In this document: positions 17,747 through 26,138 of the stretch, piece by piece
How positions within the stretch are numbered: the stretch's first letter is position 1
Layout: each line of letters opens with the position of its first letter
Assembly (NCBI RefSeq): GCF_001651865.1
Contig: NZ_LPUX01000066.1
Location: forward strand, 62,001-126,000
Reading direction: 5' to 3'
DNA from: Sinorhizobium glycinis
GTDB lineage: Bacteria; Pseudomonadota; Alphaproteobacteria; Rhizobiales; Rhizobiaceae
Length of the DNA stretch: 64,000 nucleotides
Made by a program: the position numbers and the translations under genes
Notes under the pieces: generated by a model
Databases searched by the model: none
Told to the model about the DNA's origin: nothing
The model's input: the letters and a program-made list of their open reading frames with translations, nothing else

Positions 17747-18115
17747 CTACGCTCCTGACTTTCCCTGCTCTGCTCCCAACCTTAAACGGTCGAAAACTTC
17801 CGGACAGAACTCAAACTGTCGGGCAGTTCCGCGCCCCATGGAGTTCTTTACGATCGTCTCTGTAAGTATGCCGCGCTCAACGAGTGGATCGATCGATTCC
17901 GCCACGGCATTGCGCGTCAATCCGGTGATTTTGACGATATTTGAAAGCGTTAGCTTCTCGTGGCTCTGATGCATCATGTAGAGAACCGTCATCATCCCGA
18001 GCTGCTTCAGCCGCGATTGTGGCGTCTCTCCGTCAATCGGTTTGTCGAGAACTTCCTGCAAGGCGTAAGCCGCAAACAGCTGGCTTTGCCAATGTGCGTT
18101 GAGTGCGCTTGTCAT
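17747..18115 (-). CDS. Winged-helix (MarR-like) regulator, candidate RctA-type repressor of virB
   Basis: The 122-residue protein is a small winged helix-turn-helix: LTLSNIVKITGLTRNAVAESI as the DNA-binding helix pair, then LVERGILTETIVKNSMGRGTARQFEF as the wing. It is divergent from the virB operon with only 96 bases between starts. In rhizobial symbiotic plasmids with quorum-independent transfer, the winged-helix repressor RctA silences a virB operon of this type. The position fits that role, but I cannot verify that this is RctA, so no symbol is given. Confidence 0.75.
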   Translation of the reverse strand: MTSALNAHWQSQLFAAYALQEVLDKPIDGETPQSRLKQLGMMTVLYMMHQSHEKLTLSNIVKITGLTRNAVAESIDPLVERGILTETIVKNSMGRGTARQFEFCPEVFDRLRLGAEQGKSGA

Positions 18116-18211
18116 CTTTTATACTGTCAGTTATATGATCGTAAAACGAGTCGCGAAGTGGCAAAACTTGCTGGCCTCTGCGCGCAATCGCGTCGGTGAA
18201 GGGTGGTGGTC
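18116..18211. promoter_or_regulatory. Divergent promoter region of the regulator and the virB operon
   Basis: The 96 bases between the winged-helix regulator and the first T4SS-operon gene must hold both promoters. TATACTGTCAGTTATATGAT (about 18121-18140) is AT-rich and partly symmetrical, a likely operator/-10 area. No exact palindrome was seen. Confidence 0.45.
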
Positions 18212-18730
18212 ATGAACAAGTCTCTCGTGCAGGCAGCCGTCGCTGCAGCCAGCTTAGCGTCATTCTATCTTGTTTTCGACGGCAAAGCGCGCGCGGATGA
18301 GTGGGGATGCCAGGTTATCCTGTGCCTTTCCAATCCCGGCGGTCCGACGCAGTATGCGGAGTGCCGGCCGCCGATTCATAAGCTCTGGCGCGCGCTTGCA
18401 AAAGGACACTCTTTCCCCACCTGCAGCGGCGTTGGGTTCCGCGCCTCGCGCCCCGGATACGAGCCCTATTACTGCAACGACGGCTACCGCCTGACAACGC
18501 GCTATGGTGATCGCGGGCTTGAGGCGAGCTGCATCTCGACCGGGCCACAGACTGTCTCAACTGATGAATGCTATTCCAACAATGATCGGATCACCTCGGC
18601 AACGTGGCGGCGGAGCGAAGGCCGCAGAGAGTGCCAACGCTATGTGACGACGCGGCCGAACGTCCGCCCGCAGCCTCATTACATCGACGTGACCATCGAC
18701 GGCGTCGGCAAACAAAGAGTGTGGTACTGA
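18212..18730 (+). CDS. Secreted cysteine-rich protein, first gene of the virB operon
   Basis: The ~172-residue protein has a signal peptide (MNKSLVQAAVAAASLASFYL, cleavage probably after KARA near residue 29). A mature part contains eight cysteines, with WGCQVILCLSNPGG and AECRPPIHKLWRALAKG as its most distinctive stretches. The cysteines suggest a periplasmic, disulfide-bonded protein. I do not know a function. Its place before virB1 suggests a role in pilus or envelope assembly. The ATG at 18212 is preferred over the GTG at 18203 because GAAGGG lies eight bases before it. Confidence 0.8.
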   Translation: MNKSLVQAAVAAASLASFYLVFDGKARADEWGCQVILCLSNPGGPTQYAECRPPIHKLWRALAKGHSFPTCSGVGFRASRPGYEPYYCNDGYRLTTRYGDRGLEASCISTGPQTVSTDECYSNNDRITSATWRRSEGRRECQRYVTTRPNVRPQPHYIDVTIDGVGKQRVWY

Positions 18731-18733
18731 GCC

Positions 18734-19405
18734 ATGCCTGTTGCTTTCCTCGATCTGGCGCAAACTTGCGCACCCGTAGTTGCGGCCGAGACACTCGCCG
18801 GCGTCGTCAGCCTTGAAAGCCAATTCGAGCCCTTCGCCATCAGGATCAACAGCGGCGTTCCGCTCTCGGAGCAGCCCACTACCAAGGCGGAGGCGATCGA
18901 GATTGCCACGTCGCTGGCGGCCGAGCGGCAGGACATCCAGCTCGGTCTCGGCGGCATCGGCACAGAAGAACTCGGGAAGCTGAAGCTCTCGATCTCCGAC
19001 TCCTTCGATCCCTGCCTCAACCTTCAGGCTACCGCGACACTGCTCGACGGATATTACCGGCTCGCAATGAAGGCCGGCGCGGATCCGAACCAAGCCGAAC
19101 AGGTGATGCTGCAATCCTACTACGGACGGGACGATCCCTCCGTCGGCGCCATGGTCCAGTACGACGAGCAGGTCCGCCAGGAAGTGAAGCGGCTCGGCAC
19201 AACCCTCGCGGCTCTCATGATCGGAGATGGCGGGCAGGGGAGGGGGATCACCGAAGAGAGCCCTGTCGATGTGGCGGTGGAGAAGGCGAGGGACGACCGG
19301 TCTGCCGACGAGGCGGCATCGGCGGCGTCCTGGGATGTTTTCAATTCGCGACGGCAATCTTCCGTCCTCGTGTTTCAGAACAGTCAAATGGAGCAGAGTG
19401 AATGA
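18734..19405 (+). CDS. virB1: VirB1-type lytic transglycosylase
   Basis: The 223-residue protein has the SLT fold start LAQTCAPVVAAETLAGVVSLESQFEPFAIRI, where the glutamate of SLESQFEP is the catalytic acid. NLQATATLLDGYYRLA and QSYYGRDDP follow. VirB1 opens peptidoglycan for the secretion channel. No clear signal peptide is present, as in some VirB1 proteins. Its stop overlaps the virB2 start (ATGA). Confidence 0.85.
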   Translation: MPVAFLDLAQTCAPVVAAETLAGVVSLESQFEPFAIRINSGVPLSEQPTTKAEAIEIATSLAAERQDIQLGLGGIGTEELGKLKLSISDSFDPCLNLQATATLLDGYYRLAMKAGADPNQAEQVMLQSYYGRDDPSVGAMVQYDEQVRQEVKRLGTTLAALMIGDGGQGRGITEESPVDVAVEKARDDRSADEAASAASWDVFNSRRQSSVLVFQNSQMEQSE

Positions 19406-19701
19406 CCTTCAGTTCCCGTATCCGCCCGATCGCCGCCTCGACCCTGATGGCCGTCGCCATGGTGGTCAGTCTGGTCGAACCGGCGTTCGCGCAAGCCGCC
19501 GGCATCGAGACCGTGCTGCAGAACATCGTCGACATGTTGACCGGCAACATCGCCAAGCTGCTGGCTGTGATCGCGGTGATCGTGATCTGCATTGCCTGGA
19601 TGTTCGGCTACATGGATCTGAGACGGGCAGGGTTCTGGATCATCGGCATCGGCGGCATCTTCGGCGCCACCGAACTCGTCAACACCATCGTCGGAAGCTG
19701 A
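19402..19701 (+). CDS. virB2: VirB2 major pilin subunit
   Basis: The 99-residue protein has a long signal peptide ending near AFAQA (residues ~33-35). Two hydrophobic helices follow (IAKLLAVIAVIVICIAWMFGYM, and a C-terminal one starting AGFWIIGIGGIFG), the standard architecture of the processed VirB2 pilin. The order virB1-virB2-virB3 and the overlapping start support it. Confidence 0.9.
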   Translation: MTFSSRIRPIAASTLMAVAMVVSLVEPAFAQAAGIETVLQNIVDMLTGNIAKLLAVIAVIVICIAWMFGYMDLRRAGFWIIGIGGIFGATELVNTIVGS

Positions 19702-19705
19702 CGCC

Positions 19706-20047
19706 ATGGCGAACGCACGGCCGGCGCTCGAGGAAGACACGCTGTTCATTGCTTGCACCCGCCCGGCGATGATCGCCGGCGTGACGATGGAAGCGATGGG
19801 CATGAACGTCATGCTGACGACCATCCTTTACATCGTCGCCGGCTCGATCGCTTACGCGCTCGTCGGCGTCGTCTTCCACCTGGTGTTCCGCGCGCTCGTC
19901 AAACACGACCACAACATGTTTCGCATCTTACTGGCCTGGGTGGAGACACGCGGCCGGTCCCGCAACAGCGCCTATTGGGGCGGGGCAACGCTTGCACCGC
20001 TGAAGCTCGCCCGCAAATACGACGAAAGGGACCTCGGACTTGCCTAG
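19706..20047 (+). CDS. virB3: VirB3 inner-membrane T4SS component
   Basis: The 113-residue protein resembles VirB3: a short N-terminal segment with LFIACTRPAMIAGVTMEAMG, a membrane helix pair around residues 32-60, and a cytoplasmic tail. VirB3 works with the VirB4 ATPase at the inner membrane. Its end overlaps the virB4 start by eight bases. Confidence 0.9.
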   Translation: MANARPALEEDTLFIACTRPAMIAGVTMEAMGMNVMLTTILYIVAGSIAYALVGVVFHLVFRALVKHDHNMFRILLAWVETRGRSRNSAYWGGATLAPLKLARKYDERDLGLA

Positions 20048-22421
20048 CCTGACCACACTCAGATCTCGCGAACTCGGTCCGGAGACCTTCATCCCCTATG
20101 TCCGCCACGTCGACGAGTCGACGATCGCGCTCGATTCCCGGGCGCTGATGGTGATGATCGCGCTCGAAGGCGTCTCCTTCGAGACCGCGGATGTTCTCGA
20201 CCTGAATGCCCTCCATCGCGACCTCAACACGCTCTACCGAAACATCGCCGACGAGCGTCTTGCCTTATGGACGCATCTCATCCGCCGTCGCGACAACAGC
20301 TATCCGGAAGGCACGTTCACTACGCCGTTCTCGGCGGCGCTCAACGACAAGTATCGCGCGCGAATGGTGGGCGAGGACCTGTTTCGCAACGACCTCTATC
20401 TGACCATCCTCTGGTCACCGGCACGCGATCCGGCAGACAAGGCGGCAAAGCTGCTGTCGCGCCTGCGCCGAGCCCGTCGCGCAGGGGCGGAACTCGACGA
20501 GGAGGCCCTCAAGCACCTTCGCGACAAGGTCGTCGATGTCACGGCGGCTTTGAAACGCTTCGAGCCCCGCGTGCTGTCCCTCTACGAGCATGACGGCCTG
20601 TTGTTCTCGGAGCCGAGCGAAGTGCTGCATCAGTTCGTCGGCGGACGACGCGAGCCGATCCCCCTGACCGAGGGCCGCATTGCGTCGGCGATCTACTCGG
20701 ATCGTGTCATCGTCGGCCGCGAGACGGTCGAGATCCGCCCCGAAGCAGAAAGCCGCTATGCCGGCATGCTGAGTTTCAAGGAATATCCGGCCCGCACCAG
20801 GACCGGCATGCTCGACGGCGTGCTCACCAGTCCTTTCGAACTGATCCTGGCGCAATCCTTCTCCTTCGTCTCGAAGGCGGACGCCCGTGTCATCATGGGC
20901 CGCAAGCAGAACCAGATGGTCAGCAGCGGCGACAAGGCGGCCTCGCAGATCGAGGAGCTTGATGGGGCGATGGACGATCTGGAGTCCAACCGGTTCGTGC
21001 TCGGCGAGCACCACCTGACGCTTTCCGTCTTCGCCCCATCGGTGAAGGAACTGACCGACAACCTCGCCAAGGCACGCGCCAGCCTGACCAGTGGCGGCGC
21101 AGTCGTCGCGCGCGAGGATCTTGGCCTTGAGGCGGCCTGGTGGGCGCAGCTGCCGGGGAACTTCCGCTATCGCGCCCGGTCCGGCGCGATCACCTCCCGG
21201 AACTTCGCTGCCTTGTCGCCCTTCCACTCCTATCCGATCGGCCAGAAGGACGCCAACGAGTGGGGGCCCGCCGTCGCCCTGCTCAAGACGGCGTCCGGGT
21301 CACCGTACTACTTCAATTTCCATTACGGCGATCTCGGCAACACCTTCGTCTGCGGACCGTCGGGCGCCGGCAAGACCGTGCTCCTCAACTTCATGCTATC
21401 GCAACTCGAGAAGCACGACCCGCATGTAGTGTTCTTCGACAAGGACAGGGGGGCGGACCTCTACGTGCGCGCCGCCGGCGGCACCTATCTGCCCCTCAAG
21501 AACGGCATTCCGACCGGATGCGCCCCCTTAAAGGCGCTCGAACTGACGCCGGAGAACAAGGTGTTCCTGACGCGCTGGGTCGGCAAGCTCGTCGGCTCAA
21601 CCACGCGGGAACTGAGCGTGACCGAACTCCGCGACATCGCCGCCGCAATCGACGGCCTTGCCGATCTGCCGGTCGAGCGTCGGACGATCGGCGCGCTCAG
21701 GACCTTTCTCAACAACACCGATCCGGAAGGGATCGCGGCAAGGCTGCGGCGGTGGGAGAGGGGAGGGCCACTCGGTTGGGTCTTTGACAACGTCATCGAG
21801 GATATCGGCTTCGGCGAATTCGGCATCGGCGGCAAGTTCGTCGGCTACGACATGACCGACTTCCTCGACAACGAGGAAATCCGGACCCCGCTGATGGCCT
21901 ACCTCTTCCATCGCGTCGAGCAATTGATCGACGGCCGGCGGATCATCATCGTGATCGATGAGTTCTGGAAGGCGCTCCAGGACGAGGGGTTCCGGGACCT
22001 CGCCCAGAACAAGCTTAAGACCATTCGAAAGCAGAACGGACTCATGCTCTTTGCCACGCAGAGTCCACGGGATGCGATTGTTTCGCCGATCGCTCACACC
22101 ATCATCGAGCAATGCCCGACGCAGATATTCCTGCCGAACTCCCGCGGCAATCATGCCGACTATGTCGATGGCTTCAAGCTGACGGAGCGCGAATACGAGC
22201 TGGTCGCGCGCGAGCTCTCGGTCGAGAGCCGGCGGTTCGTGTTGAAGCAGGGACATAACAGCGTCGTCGCCGAGCTAGACCTCAAGGGCTTCGACGACGA
22301 ACTCGCCATCCTCTCCGGCCGAACCGCCAACGTCGAACTTGCCGATGCGATCCGTGCCGAGGTCGGCAACGATGCCAAGGATTGGCTTCCGATTTTCCAG
22401 CAGAGAAGGAGTGCAAGTTGA
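20040..22421 (+). CDS. virB4: VirB4 ATPase
   Basis: The 793-residue protein begins MPSLTTLRSRELGPETFIPY and has Walker A GPSGAGKTVLLNFML near residue 440 and Walker B IIIVIDEFWKAL near 633. ATQSPRDAIVSPIAHTIIEQ is a conserved C-terminal box. VirB4 powers pilus assembly and substrate transfer at the inner membrane. The start is a TTG inside the end of virB3 with AAGGGA upstream. Length is typical. Confidence 0.95.
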   Translation: MPSLTTLRSRELGPETFIPYVRHVDESTIALDSRALMVMIALEGVSFETADVLDLNALHRDLNTLYRNIADERLALWTHLIRRRDNSYPEGTFTTPFSAALNDKYRARMVGEDLFRNDLYLTILWSPARDPADKAAKLLSRLRRARRAGAELDEEALKHLRDKVVDVTAALKRFEPRVLSLYEHDGLLFSEPSEVLHQFVGGRREPIPLTEGRIASAIYSDRVIVGRETVEIRPEAESRYAGMLSFKEYPARTRTGMLDGVLTSPFELILAQSFSFVSKADARVIMGRKQNQMVSSGDKAASQIEELDGAMDDLESNRFVLGEHHLTLSVFAPSVKELTDNLAKARASLTSGGAVVAREDLGLEAAWWAQLPGNFRYRARSGAITSRNFAALSPFHSYPIGQKDANEWGPAVALLKTASGSPYYFNFHYGDLGNTFVCGPSGAGKTVLLNFMLSQLEKHDPHVVFFDKDRGADLYVRAAGGTYLPLKNGIPTGCAPLKALELTPENKVFLTRWVGKLVGSTTRELSVTELRDIAAAIDGLADLPVERRTIGALRTFLNNTDPEGIAARLRRWERGGPLGWVFDNVIEDIGFGEFGIGGKFVGYDMTDFLDNEEIRTPLMAYLFHRVEQLIDGRRIIIVIDEFWKALQDEGFRDLAQNKLKTIRKQNGLMLFATQSPRDAIVSPIAHTIIEQCPTQIFLPNSRGNHADYVDGFKLTEREYELVARELSVESRRFVLKQGHNSVVAELDLKGFDDELAILSGRTANVELADAIRAEVGNDAKDWLPIFQQRRSAS

Positions 22422-23119
22422 TGGCTTCCTATCGACTTCATTGTGCTTCGATTGCCTCCGTGCTCATCCTTTCCGCCAGCGGTGCGGCAGGGCAGGGGAT
22501 CCCGGTGATCGACCAGACGGCGATCGCCAAGCACATTGAGACGATCGCTGAGCTCAAGTCGCAACTCGATGCGCTCAATCAGCAGATCGAGCAGGCACAG
22601 CAGCTCTACGGTTCGCTCAACAAGCTCACCGACATGGCAGATGTTGCCAGCGTCTTGAACGATCCGGCCATTCGCAAAGCGCTGCCGGCGGACTTCAGCG
22701 CCATCGAGGGCCTGTTCAAGGCCAACGGTACGGGCGTCTTCGCTGACTCAGCCTCAAAATTCCTCGAAGGTAATACGACCTATCGAACCAACGCCGACGA
22801 CTTCTACGCGCAGGAGCTTTCGCGCATCCAGAACAAGAACGCCGGTCAGATGAGCCTCGGCCAACAGATTTATGATGCCGCGACCAAGCGTATCGACGGC
22901 ATCGACCAGCTGCGCGAGAAGATATCGACGGCAGGCGACGCCAAGGATATCGCCGACCTGCAGGCTCGGCTTCAGGCCGAACAGGCCTTCCTTCAGACCG
23001 ATGTGTTGCGGATGGAAGGCTTGCGCATGGTGCAGCAGGCGCAGGTTCAGGTCGATGAACAGCGCAAGGCCGAGGACTGGCGCCAGCGCATGGATGCGAT
23101 CAAGGCGGCCCTGCAATGA
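22421..23119 (+). CDS. virB5: VirB5 minor pilin
   Basis: The 232-residue protein has a signal peptide (MASYRLHCASIASVLILSAS, cleavage near AAG) and the VirB5 pattern: IPVIDQTAIAKHIETIAELK, QLDALNQQIEQAQQLYGSL, then YDAATKRIDGIDQLREKI, rich in coiled-coil helix. VirB5 is an extracellular pilus-tip adhesin. The ATG at 22421 overlaps the virB4 stop (TGATG) with AGAAGGAG before it; an upstream in-frame start at 22382 would spoil the signal peptide. Confidence 0.92.
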   Translation: MASYRLHCASIASVLILSASGAAGQGIPVIDQTAIAKHIETIAELKSQLDALNQQIEQAQQLYGSLNKLTDMADVASVLNDPAIRKALPADFSAIEGLFKANGTGVFADSASKFLEGNTTYRTNADDFYAQELSRIQNKNAGQMSLGQQIYDAATKRIDGIDQLREKISTAGDAKDIADLQARLQAEQAFLQTDVLRMEGLRMVQQAQVQVDEQRKAEDWRQRMDAIKAALQ

Positions 23120-23346
23120 GAAGATCGCTGCTTCTTCTGACGATGTTTGGCCTGGCCGCCTGCTCGGAGCAGGAGCGGACCTACACGGTTGAAGAACTGG
23201 TGGCGGACGAAGCGCTGCTTTCCAGCATCGTCACGAAGTGCCGCAACAATCCAGGAGAGCTCCGCGATACCGCGACTTGCCAAAACGCGGAAAGCGCCGA
23301 CGGCAAGCTGCGGCTCCAGCGCATGCGGCAATCGTTGGGAGGTTGA
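23116..23346 (+). CDS. EexN-like entry-exclusion lipoprotein
   Basis: The 76-residue lipoprotein has the lipobox LAAC (MRRSLLLLTMFGLAAC) and then TYTVEELVADEALLSSIVTK and CRNNPGELRDTATCQNAES. Small lipoproteins of this EexN/TraG type lie between virB5 and virB6 in conjugative operons and block redundant entry of the same plasmid. Starts overlap on both sides (ATGA, TGATG). Confidence 0.8.
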   Translation: MRRSLLLLTMFGLAACSEQERTYTVEELVADEALLSSIVTKCRNNPGELRDTATCQNAESADGKLRLQRMRQSLGG

Positions 23347-24287
23347 TGCCCATGTATGAGGTGTTCGCCTTCGTCGACGAGCAGTTCAAGACACCGCTGG
23401 AGAACTTCATCTCCACCGGAACGTCGAACATCTCCGAGTGGGTCTCAGGCCCTCTGACGGCAGCGGTGACCCTCTATATCGTGCTCTACGGCTATCTCGT
23501 TCTTCGCGGCTCGGTCCAGGAACCGATCCTCGACTTTGCATTTCGGGCGATCAAGCTCGCCATCATCGTCATGCTGGTGAAGAACGCCGGCGAGTACCAG
23601 ACCTATGTCACCAACATCTTCTTCGATGTGCTTCCGCGCGAGGTGTCCCAGGCGCTGAACAGCGGCACGGCGCCGAGCGCATCGACCTTCGACAGCCTGC
23701 TCGACAAGGGACAGGCCTCAGCCACCGATATCTGGTCACGTGCCTCCTGGCCGGTCGATATCGTCACCGGCGTTGGCGGCATGATGGTGATCGGCGCGAG
23801 CTTCATCGTCGCCGCAATCGGCTACATCGTTTCGCTTTACGCGCGTCTGGCGCTTGCCATCGTGCTCGCGATCGGCCCGATTTTCGTGGCGCTCGCAATG
23901 TTCCAGTCGACGCGACGCTTCACCGAGGCCTGGATCGGCCAGCTTGCGAACTTCGTGATCCTTCAGGTTCTCGTCGTCGCCGTCGGCTCCCTGCTGATCA
24001 CTTGCATCGACACCACCTTCACGGCGATCGAGGGATATAGCGACGTGCTGATGCGGCCGATCGCGCTTTGCGCCATCTGCCTCGCCGCTCTCTATGTCTT
24101 CTATCAGCTTCCCAACATCGCCTCGGCGCTTGCCGCCGGCGGGGCGTCGTTGACCTACGGCTACGGCGCCGCACGCGACGCCCACGAAAGCACGCTCGCC
24201 TGGGCGGCGTCCCATACCGTCCGTGCGGCCGGACGTGGCGCCCGAGCCGTTGGTCGAACCTTCACCTCGAAAGGCTCCGGATCATGA
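23346..24287 (+). CDS. virB6: VirB6 polytopic inner-membrane channel protein
   Basis: The 313-residue protein begins MPMYEVFAFVDEQFKTPLEN and contains at least five hydrophobic helices (for example AAVTLYIVLYGYLVLRG and GASFIVAAIGYIVSLYARLA). The conserved VirB6 stretch LALAIVLAIGPIFVALAMF is present, with an alanine-rich C terminus. VirB6 forms part of the inner-membrane channel. The ATG at 23346 overlaps the EexN stop; an upstream frame extension is not needed. Confidence 0.92.
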   Translation: MPMYEVFAFVDEQFKTPLENFISTGTSNISEWVSGPLTAAVTLYIVLYGYLVLRGSVQEPILDFAFRAIKLAIIVMLVKNAGEYQTYVTNIFFDVLPREVSQALNSGTAPSASTFDSLLDKGQASATDIWSRASWPVDIVTGVGGMMVIGASFIVAAIGYIVSLYARLALAIVLAIGPIFVALAMFQSTRRFTEAWIGQLANFVILQVLVVAVGSLLITCIDTTFTAIEGYSDVLMRPIALCAICLAALYVFYQLPNIASALAAGGASLTYGYGAARDAHESTLAWAASHTVRAAGRGARAVGRTFTSKGSGS

Positions 24288-24323
24288 CGCTTTTCGCACG
24301 AACAAGAAAAAGGCTCTCCAGGA

Positions 24324-24599
24324 ATGATCAGAACATTTCCGCTGCTCTGCATGGCGGCCGCCTTAAGCGGCTGCGCATCGCTGACCTATCCGCTCCCGAA
24401 ATGCGACGGCTATTCGCGCCGTCCTCTCAATCGTTCGATGTGGCAGTGGGAAGACAATAGCAACCTCAAACAGAAACAGTCCGATGCGCGACCGGCGGCG
24501 TCTCAGTCCGTCGCCACCGCGTATGTCGACGAGGGCAAGGAACCTCCCACCTTTGCCCATCTCGACATCGACGCATCCTATCGTCCTTGTGAGGGTTGA
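24324..24599 (+). CDS. virB7: VirB7-like small lipoprotein
   Basis: The 91-residue lipoprotein has the lipobox LSGC (MIRTFPLLCMAAALSGC). It lies between virB6 and virB8, where VirB7 anchors the outer-membrane core complex by contact with VirB9. At 91 residues it is longer than the Ti plasmid VirB7 (~55). The assignment rests on the lipobox and position. Confidence 0.8.
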   Translation: MIRTFPLLCMAAALSGCASLTYPLPKCDGYSRRPLNRSMWQWEDNSNLKQKQSDARPAASQSVATAYVDEGKEPPTFAHLDIDASYRPCEG

Positions 24600-24603
24600 C
24601 GCG

Positions 24604-25275
24604 ATGGTCTCCGGAGATGAACTCAAGACATATTTCGAGAAGGCGCGACGCTTCGATCAGGACCGCATGATCCAGGTCGAACGCTCGGCGCGCATCGCCT
24701 GGTCCGTTGCCACCGTAGCCGGCATTCTTGCCGGTGCTTCGATCTTCGCCGTCGCCGGCCTCACGCCGCTGAAAACGGTGGAACCGTTTGTCGTGCGGGT
24801 CGACAATTCAACGGGCATCGTCGATGTCGTCTCGGCGCTGACATCGACGGCCGGCACTTACGACGAAGCCGTCACCAAATACTTCGCCGCGAAATACGTC
24901 CGGGGCCGCGAAGGCTATGTCTGGAGCGAGGCGGAGGAAAATTTCCGCACCGTCGCCTTGTTGTCGACGCAGCCGGAGCAGGCTCGGTTTTCGGCCTTCT
25001 ATCGCGGCAGCAATCCGGAGTCGCCGCAGAACACCTATGGGCGCGGCGCCACCGCGCGGATCAGCATTGCCTCGATCTCGCTGATCAATCCGAATGTCGT
25101 ATCCGTCCGATTTATGCGCACGATCACCCGCGGGGAAGAAGTCCGGACAACCCATTGGGTTGCGACGCTCACCTTCTCCTATGTGAACGCGCCGATGTCA
25201 TCGACGGATCGGCTGGTGAACCCTCTCGGTTTTGCGGTCAGCGAATACCGGGCCGATCCGGAGGCCATCAACTGA
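24604..25275 (+). CDS. virB8: VirB8 inner-membrane/periplasmic assembly factor
   Basis: The 223-residue protein begins MVSGDELKTYFEKARRFDQD. One membrane helix (IAWSVATVAGILAGASIFAV, residues ~35-54) is followed by a periplasmic domain with TPLKTVEPFVVRVDNSTGIV and NPLGFAVSEYRAD, the VirB8 hallmark. VirB8 nucleates the inner-membrane complex. The ATG at 24604 avoids a longer out-of-family N terminus. The stop overlaps virB9 (TGATG). Confidence 0.92.
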   Translation: MVSGDELKTYFEKARRFDQDRMIQVERSARIAWSVATVAGILAGASIFAVAGLTPLKTVEPFVVRVDNSTGIVDVVSALTSTAGTYDEAVTKYFAAKYVRGREGYVWSEAEENFRTVALLSTQPEQARFSAFYRGSNPESPQNTYGRGATARISIASISLINPNVVSVRFMRTITRGEEVRTTHWVATLTFSYVNAPMSSTDRLVNPLGFAVSEYRADPEAIN

Positions 25276-26129
25276 TGCGGACTATTTTCATCTGCACTCT
25301 CCTCCTTACGGTCTCCGCCTCCACGGCGCCTGCCCTCGAAATTCCGCGCGGCGCGTCGCAGGACAACCGTATCCGTTTCGTCGACTACCAGCCCTACAAC
25401 ATCACCCGCATCATCGGTTCGCTGCGCTCCTCGGTGCAGGTCGAGTTCGCGGCCGACGAGGAGGTCGCGCATGTCGCGCTTGGCAACAGTGTCGCCTGGG
25501 AGGTCGCACCGGTGGGCAACATCCTGTTTCTCAAACCGCGGGAAAATCAGCCGGTCACCAATATCTCCGTCGTGACCACCCGCCGTGACGGATCGACCCG
25601 CAGCTACCAGATGGAATTGACGGTGCGGGATGGCAAGGTGGAGGTCGGCCAAAACACCTACTTCTACGTCAAGTACCGCTATCCCGCCGACGACGCCGAG
25701 CGCCGGCGCCAGGCGGCGGCGGCGCGAGCGATCGCCGCGGGGGCGAAGGAGGCCGACAATGTGCTGGCGATCCACGAGGCTTATGGCCCTCGGAACTGGC
25801 GTTACTCCGCGCAAGGGGCGCAGGCACTGGAGCCACAATCGGTCTACGACAATGGCAAGGTCACGACCTTTGCCTTCGTTGGCAACCAGGAAATGCCGGC
25901 CATCTACATCGAGAACTCGGACGGCAGCGAGAGCCAGGTTCCGAAGTCTGTCGACGGCAACCTGGTTCTCGTCCACGCGATCAGCCGCAAGTTCATCCTG
26001 CGCAGGGGAGGGGACGTGCTCTGCGTCTTCAACGAGGCCTACGACCGCGTCGGCATCAATCCGGACACCAATACGACCTCGCCGTCGGTCGAGCGGGTTG
26101 TGAAGACCGACGCCAGCGCGGCGCAATAG
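25275..26129 (+). CDS. virB9: VirB9 outer-membrane core component
   Basis: The 284-residue protein has a signal peptide (MRTIFICTLLLTVSASTAPA) and the CagX/VirB9 pattern: DNRIRFVDYQPYNITRIIGS, then VGNILFLKPRENQPVTNISV. The C-terminal NPDTNTTSPSVERVV tail also fits. VirB9 forms the outer ring of the core complex with VirB7 and VirB10. Ten bases separate its stop from the apparent virB10 start. Confidence 0.92.
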   Translation: MRTIFICTLLLTVSASTAPALEIPRGASQDNRIRFVDYQPYNITRIIGSLRSSVQVEFAADEEVAHVALGNSVAWEVAPVGNILFLKPRENQPVTNISVVTTRRDGSTRSYQMELTVRDGKVEVGQNTYFYVKYRYPADDAERRRQAAAARAIAAGAKEADNVLAIHEAYGPRNWRYSAQGAQALEPQSVYDNGKVTTFAFVGNQEMPAIYIENSDGSESQVPKSVDGNLVLVHAISRKFILRRGGDVLCVFNEAYDRVGINPDTNTTSPSVERVVKTDASAAQ

Positions 26130-26138
26130 GAGGCTGTC

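Noticed and set aside
25179-26126. 315-residue minus-strand ORF under virB9
   Set aside because: Shadow of virB9, which has clear CagX motifs.
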